Both the position numbers and the translations under genes were made by a program. A stretch of DNA of 42,986 nt from CAZUNO01 sp964621445 [NCBI: Candidatus Hadarchaeota archaeon]. GTDB lineage: Archaea > CAYQAE01 > CAYVLA01. Shown here piece by piece: positions 8,285-16,747 of the stretch. The notes beneath the pieces are model-generated. The model ran no database searches and was not told where the DNA came from. It saw nothing but the letters and a program-made list of their open reading frames with translations. The stretch's first letter is position 1, and every line of letters starts with the position of its first letter. The stretch covers positions 4,013 through 46,998 of the forward strand of contig CAZUNO010000022.1 of NCBI GenBank assembly GCA_964621445.1, written 5' to 3'.

Positions 8285-10159
8285 TCACTCTTCCTCCAAT
8301 CTCTCGGAGATTGCCTGCTTCACGACCCGGCCCACCACGGCGCCATCTATCTTGCCCCTTACCCGCTTCATCACCAGGCCCATGACGGGCCCGAAGCTGC
8401 GGTCGCCCATATTTTGGATGAGGTCGGATTTCTCCTCCACGATGTGGTCAACCATTTTCCGGAGCTCCTGCTCCGAAACGGATTCCTCTGCCTTCAGGAT
8501 CTCCTGCAATGATTCTCCCTCGCACATCCGGCGAAGGACACCCTCGATGCGCTCCTTCACGATATCCCCCTCATTGACTCGGGAGAAGAACTTGACAAGG
8601 TCCCTCTCGGGAATATCGTCCACCGGGACCCCGTCCCTGCGCAGACTTCTGAAGGTGTTGACCAGGGTGGTGGCCAGCAGGGTGGCATCGATATCCACCT
8701 TGCTCCTTACCTTCTCGAATAGGGCCAAGTTACGATCCCTGATAAGCTGATCGGCAAGGTCGGAGCTCATTGCCAATGCTGTGAGCTTCTCCCTCTTCGC
8801 GCTGGGGGACTCCGGCAGCCTCTGGGCCACATCCTCAAGCCTCTCCCGTGATATGGGTATGGGGGGTATGTCGGTCTCTGGGTACATCCTTGATGATCCG
8901 GGTAGCGGTCTCTTGTAGCTGGTGGTAAAGTCCGGGTTGGGTTCCCGGGTCTCCTCCGGGACCCCCTCCATGGCCACCTTGCATCTTTTCCTGACCGCCT
9001 CCATGGCGTTCTCCACCTTCTCCCCTCTTCCCACCACGATTACAAGCGCGTCCTTATCACCGGCACCGAGCTCCTGGGCCAGGGAACTGAAAGACTCCTG
9101 CAGGCCCATCTTCTCCAGGTCCTCGTCGCTGTGTATTACCCCGCCGAGTCCGTAGGCCTTGGCGTGATCGGCCAGCTCGCGCCCGAAGGTCCTCCCTGGA
9201 CCTATCTCCTGGCCCAGGACGCCAGCGAACCCGGTAAGCTTGATACCAAGTACAGAACTGCCCTTGGAGACTGCCCTGGAAACGAAACCCTTTGGGGCGT
9301 CGCGGAAATGTTCGGTTACCTTTCTCCGAGGGCCCACCTCGGCCCCTTTACTGGAGAGCTGGTTCCTGATATCGACCAGGGCCTCCTGCCTGCGGGCCTC
9401 GTTCTCGATGAGTTCGCCCAGTTTTCCTATCTCCTGGAACCCCTTTATCTCCACCCGGGCTCCCTCGCGGATGGATACGTTCACGTCCTGTCGAATGGTT
9501 CCAATCCCTCTCTGGACCCTGCCCGTCATGCGGAGCATCATTCCTAGCTTCCGGGCTATATCCTGGACCTCCTGGGGGGTGTATCCCACCAGCAGGCCGG
9601 TGGCTATCTCCACCAGCGGTATACCTAGTCTATCCAGCCTGTACACCACCGACGAGTCCCTGTCACCGGCTATTCCAGCCGCCTCCTCCTCCAGGCAGAC
9701 GGTAAGGATCTCCACCCTGCCCTTGGGACCTTCCATCCACCCATCGAGGCCGATCATGGCAGTTCTCTGAAAGCCGCAGGTGTTGCTACCATCGATAACC
9801 GTCTTCCGCATCACGTGGATCTCATCCGGAACCCGGGTGTGGAGCATGAGGCTGACCTGTAGACCTATGTCCAGGGCCTCCTGGTTAAGGGGCATTGGAG
9901 GCTCCTCGTCCAGCTCCACAAGGCACGACTTGCCATCATATACCTGGTACAGGAAGCTGCGATCACGGAGGTACTCGTGCTGGGCGGCCCGGTCCACCTC
10001 ACCGAGCTCTCCCGCTACCGCCCGCAGCTTCCTCTCCACCTCTGATATAGGCTCCTCCTCGGCGAGATCGCTGGAACAGCCGCAGAACAGCTTGTGGGTA
10101 TCCAATCTCTGGTGTATCTCTATTCCGCATTTCAGGCCAAGGTCTTCTTCTCGTGACAA
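8285..10159 (-). CDS. gatE: Glutamyl-tRNA(Gln) amidotransferase subunit E
   Basis: GatE is the tRNA-binding and kinase subunit of the archaeal GatDE complex, which converts Glu-tRNA(Gln) to Gln-tRNA(Gln). The 624-residue length fits the family. The N-terminus CGIEIHQRLDTHKLFCGC is the GatB/GatE cradle signature, with Cys ligands; SYKRPLPGSSRMYPETDIPP is the archaeal GatE motif; the last ~150 residues form the YqeY-like tRNA-binding tail. I chose TTG at 10159 because GGTGAT precedes it and residues before it have no family match, although the frame stays open to 10339. It lies eight bases after the gatD stop, so the pair is an operon. Confidence 0.96.
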   Translation of the reverse strand: MSREEDLGLKCGIEIHQRLDTHKLFCGCSSDLAEEEPISEVERKLRAVAGELGEVDRAAQHEYLRDRSFLYQVYDGKSCLVELDEEPPMPLNQEALDIGLQVSLMLHTRVPDEIHVMRKTVIDGSNTCGFQRTAMIGLDGWMEGPKGRVEILTVCLEEEAAGIAGDRDSSVVYRLDRLGIPLVEIATGLLVGYTPQEVQDIARKLGMMLRMTGRVQRGIGTIRQDVNVSIREGARVEIKGFQEIGKLGELIENEARRQEALVDIRNQLSSKGAEVGPRRKVTEHFRDAPKGFVSRAVSKGSSVLGIKLTGFAGVLGQEIGPGRTFGRELADHAKAYGLGGVIHSDEDLEKMGLQESFSSLAQELGAGDKDALVIVVGRGEKVENAMEAVRKRCKVAMEGVPEETREPNPDFTTSYKRPLPGSSRMYPETDIPPIPISRERLEDVAQRLPESPSAKREKLTALAMSSDLADQLIRDRNLALFEKVRSKVDIDATLLATTLVNTFRSLRRDGVPVDDIPERDLVKFFSRVNEGDIVKERIEGVLRRMCEGESLQEILKAEESVSEQELRKMVDHIVEEKSDLIQNMGDRSFGPVMGLVMKRVRGKIDGAVVGRVVKQAISERLEEE

Positions 10160-10167
10160 GTTATCAC

Positions 10168-11511
10168 CTAATTTAGGAACGCCCTGGGGTCCGAGGTCTC
10201 CGAGCACTCGCCGGCCATATCGGTAAGCATCATCTTTTTCGCCTCCTCGGGATCCGGGTCGTGGCCCAGAACCCATCCCAGCTTCACGTAGGCGGTCTCC
10301 GGTATCATGTCCCCGCAGTAGACCACCCCCAGGTCCCATACCTTCCTTCCCTCGCTGTAAACCAGGGGATTAGTTCTACCGTAGATCGTCTGGGCGGCCG
10401 CGGCCACCAAAACTCCCTCATCTATTGCCCTGGAAATCGAGGGCAAAAGGTTTCTCTCACTCTCGTCGGTGGCCAGATGACCCAGAGCCGTTACCTCCAG
10501 GAGTATTCCTCGATACCCTCTATCAACGAGGAAGTCGATGAGTTCGGGCTCCATTCCCGGGTAAAACTTGATGAGAGCTATCCTCTCCTCGAAAACGGCA
10601 TCTACCTCCACAGGACCCTTGCTCCTTTCCCGGTATTCGTTCCCCAGTTCCACTTTCCCGTCCGGCCAGGCCCTGCCCAGGGGTAGCTCGTCGATGGACC
10701 TGAAGGCATCCCTTCTCGAGGTGTGCATCTTCCTGACCCTGGTTCCTCTGTGTATGAAGCAGTATGTATCGTCCATCTCCCCGTGCATCACCAGGCATAC
10801 ATCGCCCATGGAGGATCGGCCGGCCACCGCGGCCGAACAGACCAGGTTCATTGAGGCGTCGCTGGAGCCCCTGTCCGTGGACCTCTGGGCCCCGGTGAAA
10901 ACAACCGGCCCGGTGAGTTCCCGGAGCATGAAACCCAGAGCGGCCGAGCTGTAATGCATGGTGTCGGTGCCGTGGGTAACCACCACCCCTCTGGCCCCGG
11001 AGTTTAGCTCCTCGGCCACGCCCTCTGCCATCCTCTTCCAGTGACTGGCGGACATGTTCTCGCTCCCCAGGGCAAAGGGACTCCTCACGTTCCTTATGGA
11101 AACCAGGTCCTTAAGCTCGGGGGCCATGAAGAACATCTGCCCCGGCTCCATAAGCCACTTCACGCCACCGGTCTCGTAGTCCAGCCTGGAGCTAATGGTG
11201 CCCCCGGTGGATATCACCGATATCTCGGGAACGTCCTCCGCGGGCTCCACGTCAACGCTGGGGAAGGCCTCCAGGGACCTGCCCCCTGAAAGCTTCCTGA
11301 GCCGGGTATCGGGGCCCAACTCAAGGCCCAGGTTGTACCCGTTATCCAGCTTGATTATCAGGGAATCCGGGTCCCCGCCGATCAGGGGGCGGGGAAGGAG
11401 AATGCCCCTGTAATGGTAATCATCCGATTGCAGCTCGATCCTGTCTCCCACATCGATTTCGGCCGCCTGCAATGCGTTACGGATTCTTTTAGAGTAATTC
11501 TCCAGCTGCAA
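10168..11511 (-). CDS. gatD: Glutamyl-tRNA(Gln) amidotransferase subunit D
   Basis: GatD is the asparaginase-like glutaminase of the archaeal GatDE complex and supplies ammonia to GatE. The 447-residue protein has the GatD-specific N-terminal beta-barrel (~residues 20-80, VGDRIELQSDDYHYRGILLP), then the asparaginase type I domain: STGGTISS with Thr102/Thr105, THGTDTMHY near residue 180, and VTALGHLA further on. The C-terminus contains YGRTNPLVYSEGRKV. The start is TTG at 11511 with GGTG about six bases upstream. It is transcribed first, with gatE following. Confidence 0.97.
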   Translation of the reverse strand: MQLENYSKRIRNALQAAEIDVGDRIELQSDDYHYRGILLPRPLIGGDPDSLIIKLDNGYNLGLELGPDTRLRKLSGGRSLEAFPSVDVEPAEDVPEISVISTGGTISSRLDYETGGVKWLMEPGQMFFMAPELKDLVSIRNVRSPFALGSENMSASHWKRMAEGVAEELNSGARGVVVTHGTDTMHYSSAALGFMLRELTGPVVFTGAQRSTDRGSSDASMNLVCSAAVAGRSSMGDVCLVMHGEMDDTYCFIHRGTRVRKMHTSRRDAFRSIDELPLGRAWPDGKVELGNEYRERSKGPVEVDAVFEERIALIKFYPGMEPELIDFLVDRGYRGILLEVTALGHLATDESERNLLPSISRAIDEGVLVAAAAQTIYGRTNPLVYSEGRKVWDLGVVYCGDMIPETAYVKLGWVLGHDPDPEEAKKMMLTDMAGECSETSDPRAFLN

Positions 11512-11622
11512 CTACACACCGGGGCCATTGTTCCCTTCCAGGTTGAAAACTCTCATCGCCATCGGGGCAGGGATGAAGAAAACATATGTATTTGCGCCTG
11601 CTAGGTATATTTCGTCTGGGGA

Positions 11623-12240
11623 GTGACCAAGGTAACCAGGAGATTCAACGAACTTAAGAAGACCGCGCTCAGCATGCTGTCCGAGGGCAAGACCGACCTA
11701 CCGGAGAAGATAATGGATAGCATGATGGAGATCGTGCGTGAGAAGAAGAAATCCTACAAGAAGAAGAGGAGAGAGGTACTCCGAAAGAGGATGCAGAGGA
11801 AGATAAAGGAAGCCGAAGAAAAGGCGGAAGAGAAATTCAAGGCCAAGGAGGAGGGCCTCAAGGTCATACAATACCACATCAAGAAGAGGGAGTTCCGTGA
11901 GGCCAGGGCCCTTCTGGGTGGCTTCTATCTCACCCAAAAATCCAAGAGAAAGAGGATCAAGAGGGACATGGAAACCGAGGAGGAAACCGAGGAGAGGGAA
12001 ACGGTGAAGAAGGCCCTGGAACAGGATGTCCCCGACGACGTATTCCAGGAACTGGCCGACCTCATGTCCGTGGGTGAGGAGGAGGCACAGATGTACGCAC
12101 TTGAGCTGGCCCACGGCTTCAACAAGGCCACAAAACAGGAAATCAGCGCCGAGAAGGCCGCCGAGTGCTACCTTGAATTCAGGAACTGGGACTTCAGAAC
12201 AACCTGGCTCCCGGTCATAAAGGAATCGAGGAACAAGTAA
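11623..12240 (+). CDS. Highly charged coiled-coil protein, unknown
   Basis: This 205-residue frame starts at GTG. Residues ~38-80 and ~105-135 are rich in Lys, Arg and Glu with heptad character (KKKSYKKKRREVLRKRMQRK; EEKAEEKFKAKEEG), while residues 135-200 look more globular (VFQELADLMSVGEEEAQMYA, WDFRTTWLPVIKE). There is no membrane segment. The strong basic and acidic alternation suggests a helical bundle, possibly nucleic-acid or ribosome associated, but I recognise no family. AT-rich sequence at 11580-11613 is a likely divergent promoter zone with gatD. The gene ends three bases before the convergent PIG-L gene. Confidence 0.65.
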   Translation: MTKVTRRFNELKKTALSMLSEGKTDLPEKIMDSMMEIVREKKKSYKKKRREVLRKRMQRKIKEAEEKAEEKFKAKEEGLKVIQYHIKKREFREARALLGGFYLTQKSKRKRIKRDMETEEETEERETVKKALEQDVPDDVFQELADLMSVGEEEAQMYALELAHGFNKATKQEISAEKAAECYLEFRNWDFRTTWLPVIKESRNK

Positions 12241-12243
12241 ACC

Positions 12244-12858
12244 TCAGTCTATCCTCAATAGCTGCCTGGCCACCTCGAAGGCCTCGGCGTACTTCACATG
12301 GGCCTGCCATCCCCTGAACTGGTTCAGCCCCCGTACTGATTTGGGACGCATGTAATACCTGTCGGCCTGGCTCTCGTGGGCAGCTATGGACTCCATTTTG
12401 ATATCCATGGTACTGGTAATATCCACGTAGGTGTAGGGCTCGAAACTGGACCAGGCGGACATCCCCTCGTACATGTATACCTCTTCCAGCATCCTGCTTG
12501 CGGACAGGGTTGCTAGGCTGCCGTTTCTGTGGTCCTGGTGCCTGTCCTTTTGGCTGCAACAGTAGACCCTATGGGGGTCGAAGTCCTTCATCAAATCCTC
12601 TATCAGGGAAACCGTATCTATTGAGTCCTGCACGTTCCCATCGGGAAGACCAAGGAACTCTATATCCTCACAACCCAGAATACGGATCGACTTCCTGGCC
12701 TCCCTCCTGCGGACATCTGCCTCACCCCCCCTTTCGCCGTCGGAAAGTACCACGATCTTTACCTCATGGCCCTTCCTTGAATGCAGGGCCATCGTACCTC
12801 CCACACAGAGGCAAAAGTCATCCGGATGCACCGAAACCACGAAAATCCTCATCTTCAT
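12244..12858 (-). CDS. PIG-L/LmbE-family deacetylase, coupled to ATP-grasp gene
   Basis: This 204-residue protein belongs to the zinc-dependent PIG-L fold. SVHPDD (about residues 9-14) carries the metal His and the catalytic Asp; KDRHQDHRNG carries the second His pair. Family members remove N-acetyl groups from GlcNAc-type sugars, mycothiol-like precursors, diacetylchitobiose or antibiotics. The ATG at 12858 overlaps the TGA of the upstream ATP-grasp gene (ATGA), so translation of the two is coupled. The HPDDF variant in place of HPDDE is slightly unusual, and the second PIG-L protein at 15117 has the standard HPDDE. Confidence 0.9.
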   Translation of the reverse strand: MKMRIFVVSVHPDDFCLCVGGTMALHSRKGHEVKIVVLSDGERGGEADVRRREARKSIRILGCEDIEFLGLPDGNVQDSIDTVSLIEDLMKDFDPHRVYCCSQKDRHQDHRNGSLATLSASRMLEEVYMYEGMSAWSSFEPYTYVDITSTMDIKMESIAAHESQADRYYMRPKSVRGLNQFRGWQAHVKYAEAFEVARQLLRID

Positions 12859-13865
12859 TCACCTATGTCGCTCACAATTATGTCGAATGGGGCCCTCACG
12901 AATCCCAGGCCAACCTCGTAATCGTCAATCCTATACACTTCCTGTCCCAGGGCAATCCTGGCCGTTATCTCGGGCAGATTAACACCGGCCACCGATGCCA
13001 GGTAGTTATAGCCAAACAGCCGGGGGTTTACCTCCATTAGCTTGTAGGAACCGTCCCTCTCGTCCAGCTTGATCTCAGGTGACGCCGGACCCATCCAGTC
13101 CAGACAGGAGACCAATCTCTCCCCCAGCTCGCGGAGTTCAGGTTCCTTCACGGTCATGCCGGCGACGGCAACGCCCCCCGAAGGAGGCGATTGCCTGGTC
13201 TTCCTCAGCACTATGCTGGCAGCGGCCTTTCCCTGTTGGTCGAATACCGCGCCCACGGTGAATACCGGACCGGGCACGTATTCCTGAACCATTACCACAC
13301 CCGGTTCACGGTCTGCCTTGTTCCAGGCCCTCTCCACCCCGGAAGCTCCATCAACGAAGCTTACCCCCCGAGCGCCCCTAGAACGGGAGGGTTTAACCAC
13401 CACGGGGAACCCCAGGTCCTCCGCGTCATCCTCGGCCCCCTGGGGGTCACCTACGATTCGTGTTTCGGGGACCGGAAAGCCGCACTTCTTGGCCTCGCTC
13501 ACTGTCAGCTCCTTATTCAAGGCCCTGGCTGCCGATTCTTCCCGGGGCAGCAGCACGTCGGTCAGCTCCCGTAATCGCGGAAGCCGCTGCTCGGTGCATA
13601 ATACCGCTATCTCCTCGTCCACGGTGGGTATCAAGACGTCGATATTTTCCCTCTTGATTATCCTGGCAAGGGACAGGAAGTAATCGTCCTCCTGGGCAGC
13701 CGGGACCACGTATGCAGAATCCGCGAAATGAAACAGCCCCGGAGCCTGCTTGTCCATATCCAGGGCCACTATCTTGGCCTCCAGGTCGGAGTGGTGCAGG
13801 CTCCTGATGGCGTTGTAACCCGCCGGTCCCCCGGCGCCGGTGACGCAGATAACCCGCTCGCTCAA
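12855..13865 (-). CDS. ATP-grasp ligase, carbamoyl-phosphate-synthase-like
   Basis: This 336-residue protein joins a carboxylate to an amine or similar nucleophile using ATP, judging by fold. An N-terminal Rossmann-like preATP-grasp domain (VICVTGAGGPAGYNAIRSL) is followed by the ATP-binding module: FPVVVKPSRSRGARGV (triphosphate loop), VMVQEYVPGPVF and the metal-binding EVNPRLFGYN near residue 290. It resembles CarB-like and PylC-like ligases found in polysaccharide or natural-product gene sets; its substrate is not evident. The start is TTG at 13865, with GGTGGT about eight bases upstream; the frame is open further upstream but without family match. The ATGA overlap with the PIG-L gene makes a two-gene operon. 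Confidence 0.85.
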   Translation of the reverse strand: MSERVICVTGAGGPAGYNAIRSLHHSDLEAKIVALDMDKQAPGLFHFADSAYVVPAAQEDDYFLSLARIIKRENIDVLIPTVDEEIAVLCTEQRLPRLRELTDVLLPREESAARALNKELTVSEAKKCGFPVPETRIVGDPQGAEDDAEDLGFPVVVKPSRSRGARGVSFVDGASGVERAWNKADREPGVVMVQEYVPGPVFTVGAVFDQQGKAAASIVLRKTRQSPPSGGVAVAGMTVKEPELRELGERLVSCLDWMGPASPEIKLDERDGSYKLMEVNPRLFGYNYLASVAGVNLPEITARIALGQEVYRIDDYEVGLGFVRAPFDIIVSDIGE

Positions 13866-13966
13866 GGTAACTGACCACCATGAGCTCGATCCAGTACAAT
13901 ATAACTCTTCCATCAACCGGGGACACACATATCTTCCACAACCCGCACCGCCTCCAGGTGCCAGGT

Positions 13967-15052
13967 ATGAACGCAAGGCAGACAAAGCTACTCAAAAGAT
14001 TGACCGAATCATTTGGCCCATCTGGGTTCGAGCGTGAGCCGGCTTCCATAGTCAAGGGGGAGATGGAGAGCTGGGGCGATTCCTCGGAGGTAAGTAAACT
14101 TGGCTCCGTGGTATTCAAGAGGAAGGGCACTTCCGAAAGTCCAAGGGTACTTCTTGCCGGGCACATCGACGAGGTTGGCTTCTGCGTGACCGGAATCCAC
14201 GAGACCGGCTTCCTGACCTTCACCCCCCTGGGGGGATGGTTTGACCAGGTGCTTCTAGGTCAGAGGGTTATAATCAGGACCAGGGAGGGAAAGCTCCAGG
14301 GAGTCATCGCCGCCACCCCGCCCCACCTGCTCCCTGAGGAGGAGCGCAAGAAGGTGATAAAGATCAAGGACATGTACATCGACATAGGGACCTCCTCCAA
14401 GGAGGAGAGTCAGGGGCTGGGGGTCAGGATCGGGGACCCGGTGATGCCCCTCTCCCCCTTCTCGGTACTCCGGGGCGGGGAGGTGGCCATGGGAAAGGCA
14501 TTCGACGACCGCATTGGGGCCTTTATCTCCATGGAGGTGGTCAGGGAACTGGGCCAGGGCGACATCTCTCATCCAAATCAGGTCATAGGGGCGGCCACCA
14601 CCCAGGAGGAGCTGGGTGCCAGAGGGGCGAAGACCGTGGCCAACCAGGTGAAGCCCGACGCTTGTCTGGTCGTGGAGGCCGATATATCCGGCGATGTCCC
14701 GGGCTGTTCGGAGAAGATAGCACCGGCCAAGATGGGCCAGGGACCGGCCATACTTACCTACGACAGGTCCATGGTTCCCAACCAAGCACTAAAGGAGTTC
14801 GTCATATCGGTGGCCGAGGAGGAGGATATTCCCCACCAGCTTTCGATTGTCACCAAGGGCGGCACCGATGCCGGGGTGATACACGTCTCGGGAGCGGGAT
14901 GCCCGAGCCTGGTAATCGGAATTCCCACCCGGCACATACACTCCCACGTGGGGCTGCTCTCGCTCAAGGACGCGGAGTCGGCCATTTCCCTGGTCACCCA
15001 GGTCGTCAACCGGCTTGACGCCAGGACGGTGGAGTCATTTACCTCCTTCTGA
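13967..15052 (+). CDS. M42-family (TET-like) aminopeptidase
   Basis: M42 enzymes are cytosolic cobalt/zinc aminopeptidases that form large tetrahedral assemblies, or in some cases deblocking aminopeptidases or cellulase-annotated relatives. Metal and catalytic residues are all in place: AGHIDEVGF (His66, Asp68), GKAFDDRIGA (bridging Asp), TTQEELGARGA (catalytic Glu pair), VVEADISGD (Asp) and RHIHSHVG (His). The length of 361 residues is typical. I chose ATG at 13967; the frame is open from 13880, but the AT-rich CAATATAAC near 13895-13903 is a likely promoter and the extra residues do not match the family. It is transcribed away from the ATP-grasp gene. Confidence 0.93.
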   Translation: MNARQTKLLKRLTESFGPSGFEREPASIVKGEMESWGDSSEVSKLGSVVFKRKGTSESPRVLLAGHIDEVGFCVTGIHETGFLTFTPLGGWFDQVLLGQRVIIRTREGKLQGVIAATPPHLLPEEERKKVIKIKDMYIDIGTSSKEESQGLGVRIGDPVMPLSPFSVLRGGEVAMGKAFDDRIGAFISMEVVRELGQGDISHPNQVIGAATTQEELGARGAKTVANQVKPDACLVVEADISGDVPGCSEKIAPAKMGQGPAILTYDRSMVPNQALKEFVISVAEEEDIPHQLSIVTKGGTDAGVIHVSGAGCPSLVIGIPTRHIHSHVGLLSLKDAESAISLVTQVVNRLDARTVESFTSF

Positions 15053-15074
15053 AGGTAGGTATCCTCCCTTTCCA

Positions 15075-15084
15075 TTTATAATAT
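15075..15084 (+). promoter_or_regulatory. TATA-like box for second PIG-L gene
   Basis: TTTATAATAT lies about 33-42 bases before the ATG at 15117, in otherwise GC-rich sequence, consistent with an archaeal promoter and a leader of roughly 12 bases. Confidence 0.5.
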
Positions 15085-15116
15085 CCCGGCCCAACTGAAA
15101 ACACGGAGAAGACAAC

Positions 15117-15812
15117 ATGTTTGGTCTAAATGGAGATAAATTTGAGAGAGTCCTGGTCTTTGGCGCCCACCCCGATGACGAGATAATTGGCCCCGGGGGC
15201 ACCATCGCCAGACTGAGCGAGGAGGGGGCCAAGGTCACCGTGGTCACCTTCACCGCCGGGGAGACGGCCTACACCGAGTCCGACATGAAGGGGAAGATGG
15301 CCGATATCCGTATGGAGGAGTCCAAAAAGTGCGACGCCATTCTGGGAATAGACGAGCGCATCGTCCTCGGTCTGCCCTGCCAGGGAGTTACCAACGACAC
15401 CGATACCTACCAGCGCTGCGTGGGAATAATCAGGGATAAGATGCCGGACCTAATCCTCAGCCACTACACCCAAGACAAGCACCGCGATCACCGCACCGTG
15501 GCCGAGATAGTGGACGAGGTGAGGTGGAAGGCCTCGGAGAGCGTCCTCAGCGATTTCGGCGATCCCTGGTACTGCTCCCATATGATGTACTACGAGGTCC
15601 TGGAGCTGTTCACATATCCCTCCTTCGTGGTGGACATCAGCGACTATTACGAGAAAAAGTTGGAGGCCATGAAGTCCCAGTCGACCCAGGTGGATATGAT
15701 GACCGGGGTCCTCCGCCACGTCGAGGGTCTGGCCAAGGTAAGGGGGTTCATGGCCGGGTCCCAATACGCGGAGGCCTTCCAGGTTTCCAACAAGTTACCC
15801 GGTCGAATCTAA
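15117..15812 (+). CDS. PIG-L/LmbE-family deacetylase
   Basis: This 231-residue protein has the full zinc-deacetylase signature: FGAHPDDEIIGPGGT with His18 and Asp21, and KHRDHRTV carrying the later His pair near residue 120. The C-terminal SQYAEAF motif is shared with the PIG-L protein at 12244 (KYAEAF), as is a substrate loop with ESQA/KSQST, so the two are paralogues. The likely role is removal of an N-acetyl group from an amino sugar or related conjugate. It has its own TATA-like box at 15075-15084 and overlaps the convergent DapA-like gene by 18 bases. Confidence 0.92.
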   Translation: MFGLNGDKFERVLVFGAHPDDEIIGPGGTIARLSEEGAKVTVVTFTAGETAYTESDMKGKMADIRMEESKKCDAILGIDERIVLGLPCQGVTNDTDTYQRCVGIIRDKMPDLILSHYTQDKHRDHRTVAEIVDEVRWKASESVLSDFGDPWYCSHMMYYEVLELFTYPSFVVDISDYYEKKLEAMKSQSTQVDMMTGVLRHVEGLAKVRGFMAGSQYAEAFQVSNKLPGRI

Positions 15813-16682
15813 CTCCTCACAGGCAGCCCTAATGGACTCGGATTCCTCTTCGGTGAGCTTGCTCATTGGAGGCAAGGGCTCCCCGGTTTCAATCCCTTTC
15901 ATCCTCAGTATCTCCCTTATTATCGTGTTTTCCTTGCCCGGGGTTAATAGTGATACCTTCCTCAGAAGGTCCTGTTGAGCCGATCTTGCCCTCGCCACAT
16001 CTCCATCCTGGAAGGCTTTCCAGACCTCGACTACCTCGGCCGGGAAGCAGTTTGAGCTGCCCGAAACGTGTCCCGATGAGCCCGCCGAAAGCGAGGGGAG
16101 AATCATGCGGTCGTTACCGGCATAGAACCTCAAACGGTCCCCGTAGAGGGCTATGGCCTCCGACAGCCACACCATATCCCCGCTACTATCCTTCATGCCG
16201 TATATTCCATCCACCTCGGCCAGCCTGCCCAGCAATTGGTGGGAAACGTCATTGACCGCACACTGGGGTATCTTGTAAACTATGATGGGTGACTCCACTT
16301 CACTGGCAACCTTGACGTAATAATCGAATAGTGTCTCGTCCGGGAGATGGTAATACCAGGGGGTCACAACCACCACCGCCTCCACGCCGAGGTCGTCGCA
16401 GTACCTCCCCATCTCTATGGTCTCCTTGGTCGTTGAGCAGGCAATTCCCGGAGTGACTGGGACCCTACCGTCGACGGCCTCCACCACCGCGGAAGCCACC
16501 TCCTTCTTCTCGTCAAGGGAAAGAATTGGGCCCTCCCCGGCGCTGCCCGTGGGAAAGATCACGTCTATTCCCTCATCTATAAGGTAATCGACCAGCTCCT
16601 GAAGACCGTCAACGTTCAGGGAGCCGTCCTCATCATGTGGCGTTATCATAGCGCAGATAACCCCGCCAATTTCGCGGTTCAA
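15795..16682 (-). CDS. DapA/NanA/KdgA-family aldolase or synthase
   Basis: This is a class I (Schiff base) TIM-barrel protein of 295 residues. GSAGEGP, TPWYYHLP (catalytic Tyr) and GIYGMKDSSGD with Lys164 as the Schiff-base residue identify the DHDPS/N-acetylneuraminate lyase/2-keto-3-deoxygluconate aldolase superfamily. With sugar dehydrogenases and possible glucuronidases nearby, a keto-deoxy-sugar aldolase is more attractive than dihydrodipicolinate synthase, but this is inference. I chose TTG at 16682: the TATA-like run at 16715-16727 lies 33 bases upstream, inside the longer open frame that begins at 16751, and family similarity begins at GGVICAMITPHDEDG. Confidence 0.88.
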   Translation of the reverse strand: MNREIGGVICAMITPHDEDGSLNVDGLQELVDYLIDEGIDVIFPTGSAGEGPILSLDEKKEVASAVVEAVDGRVPVTPGIACSTTKETIEMGRYCDDLGVEAVVVVTPWYYHLPDETLFDYYVKVASEVESPIIVYKIPQCAVNDVSHQLLGRLAEVDGIYGMKDSSGDMVWLSEAIALYGDRLRFYAGNDRMILPSLSAGSSGHVSGSSNCFPAEVVEVWKAFQDGDVARARSAQQDLLRKVSLLTPGKENTIIREILRMKGIETGEPLPPMSKLTEEESESIRAACEELDSTG

Positions 16683-16714
16683 CTCGCTCGCACCACCCGC
16701 AGCTGAGCGGTGGG

Positions 16715-16727
16715 TATAAAAAATATT
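16715..16727 (-). promoter_or_regulatory. TATA-like box that decides the aldolase start
   Basis: The reverse strand reads AATATTTTTTATA, 33 bases before the TTG at 16682. It falls within an upstream extension of the aldolase reading frame, which argues against the longer frame beginning at 16751 and for a near-leaderless TTG start. Confidence 0.5.
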
Positions 16728-16747
16728 CCTTAGATAGCCCCGGTGAT

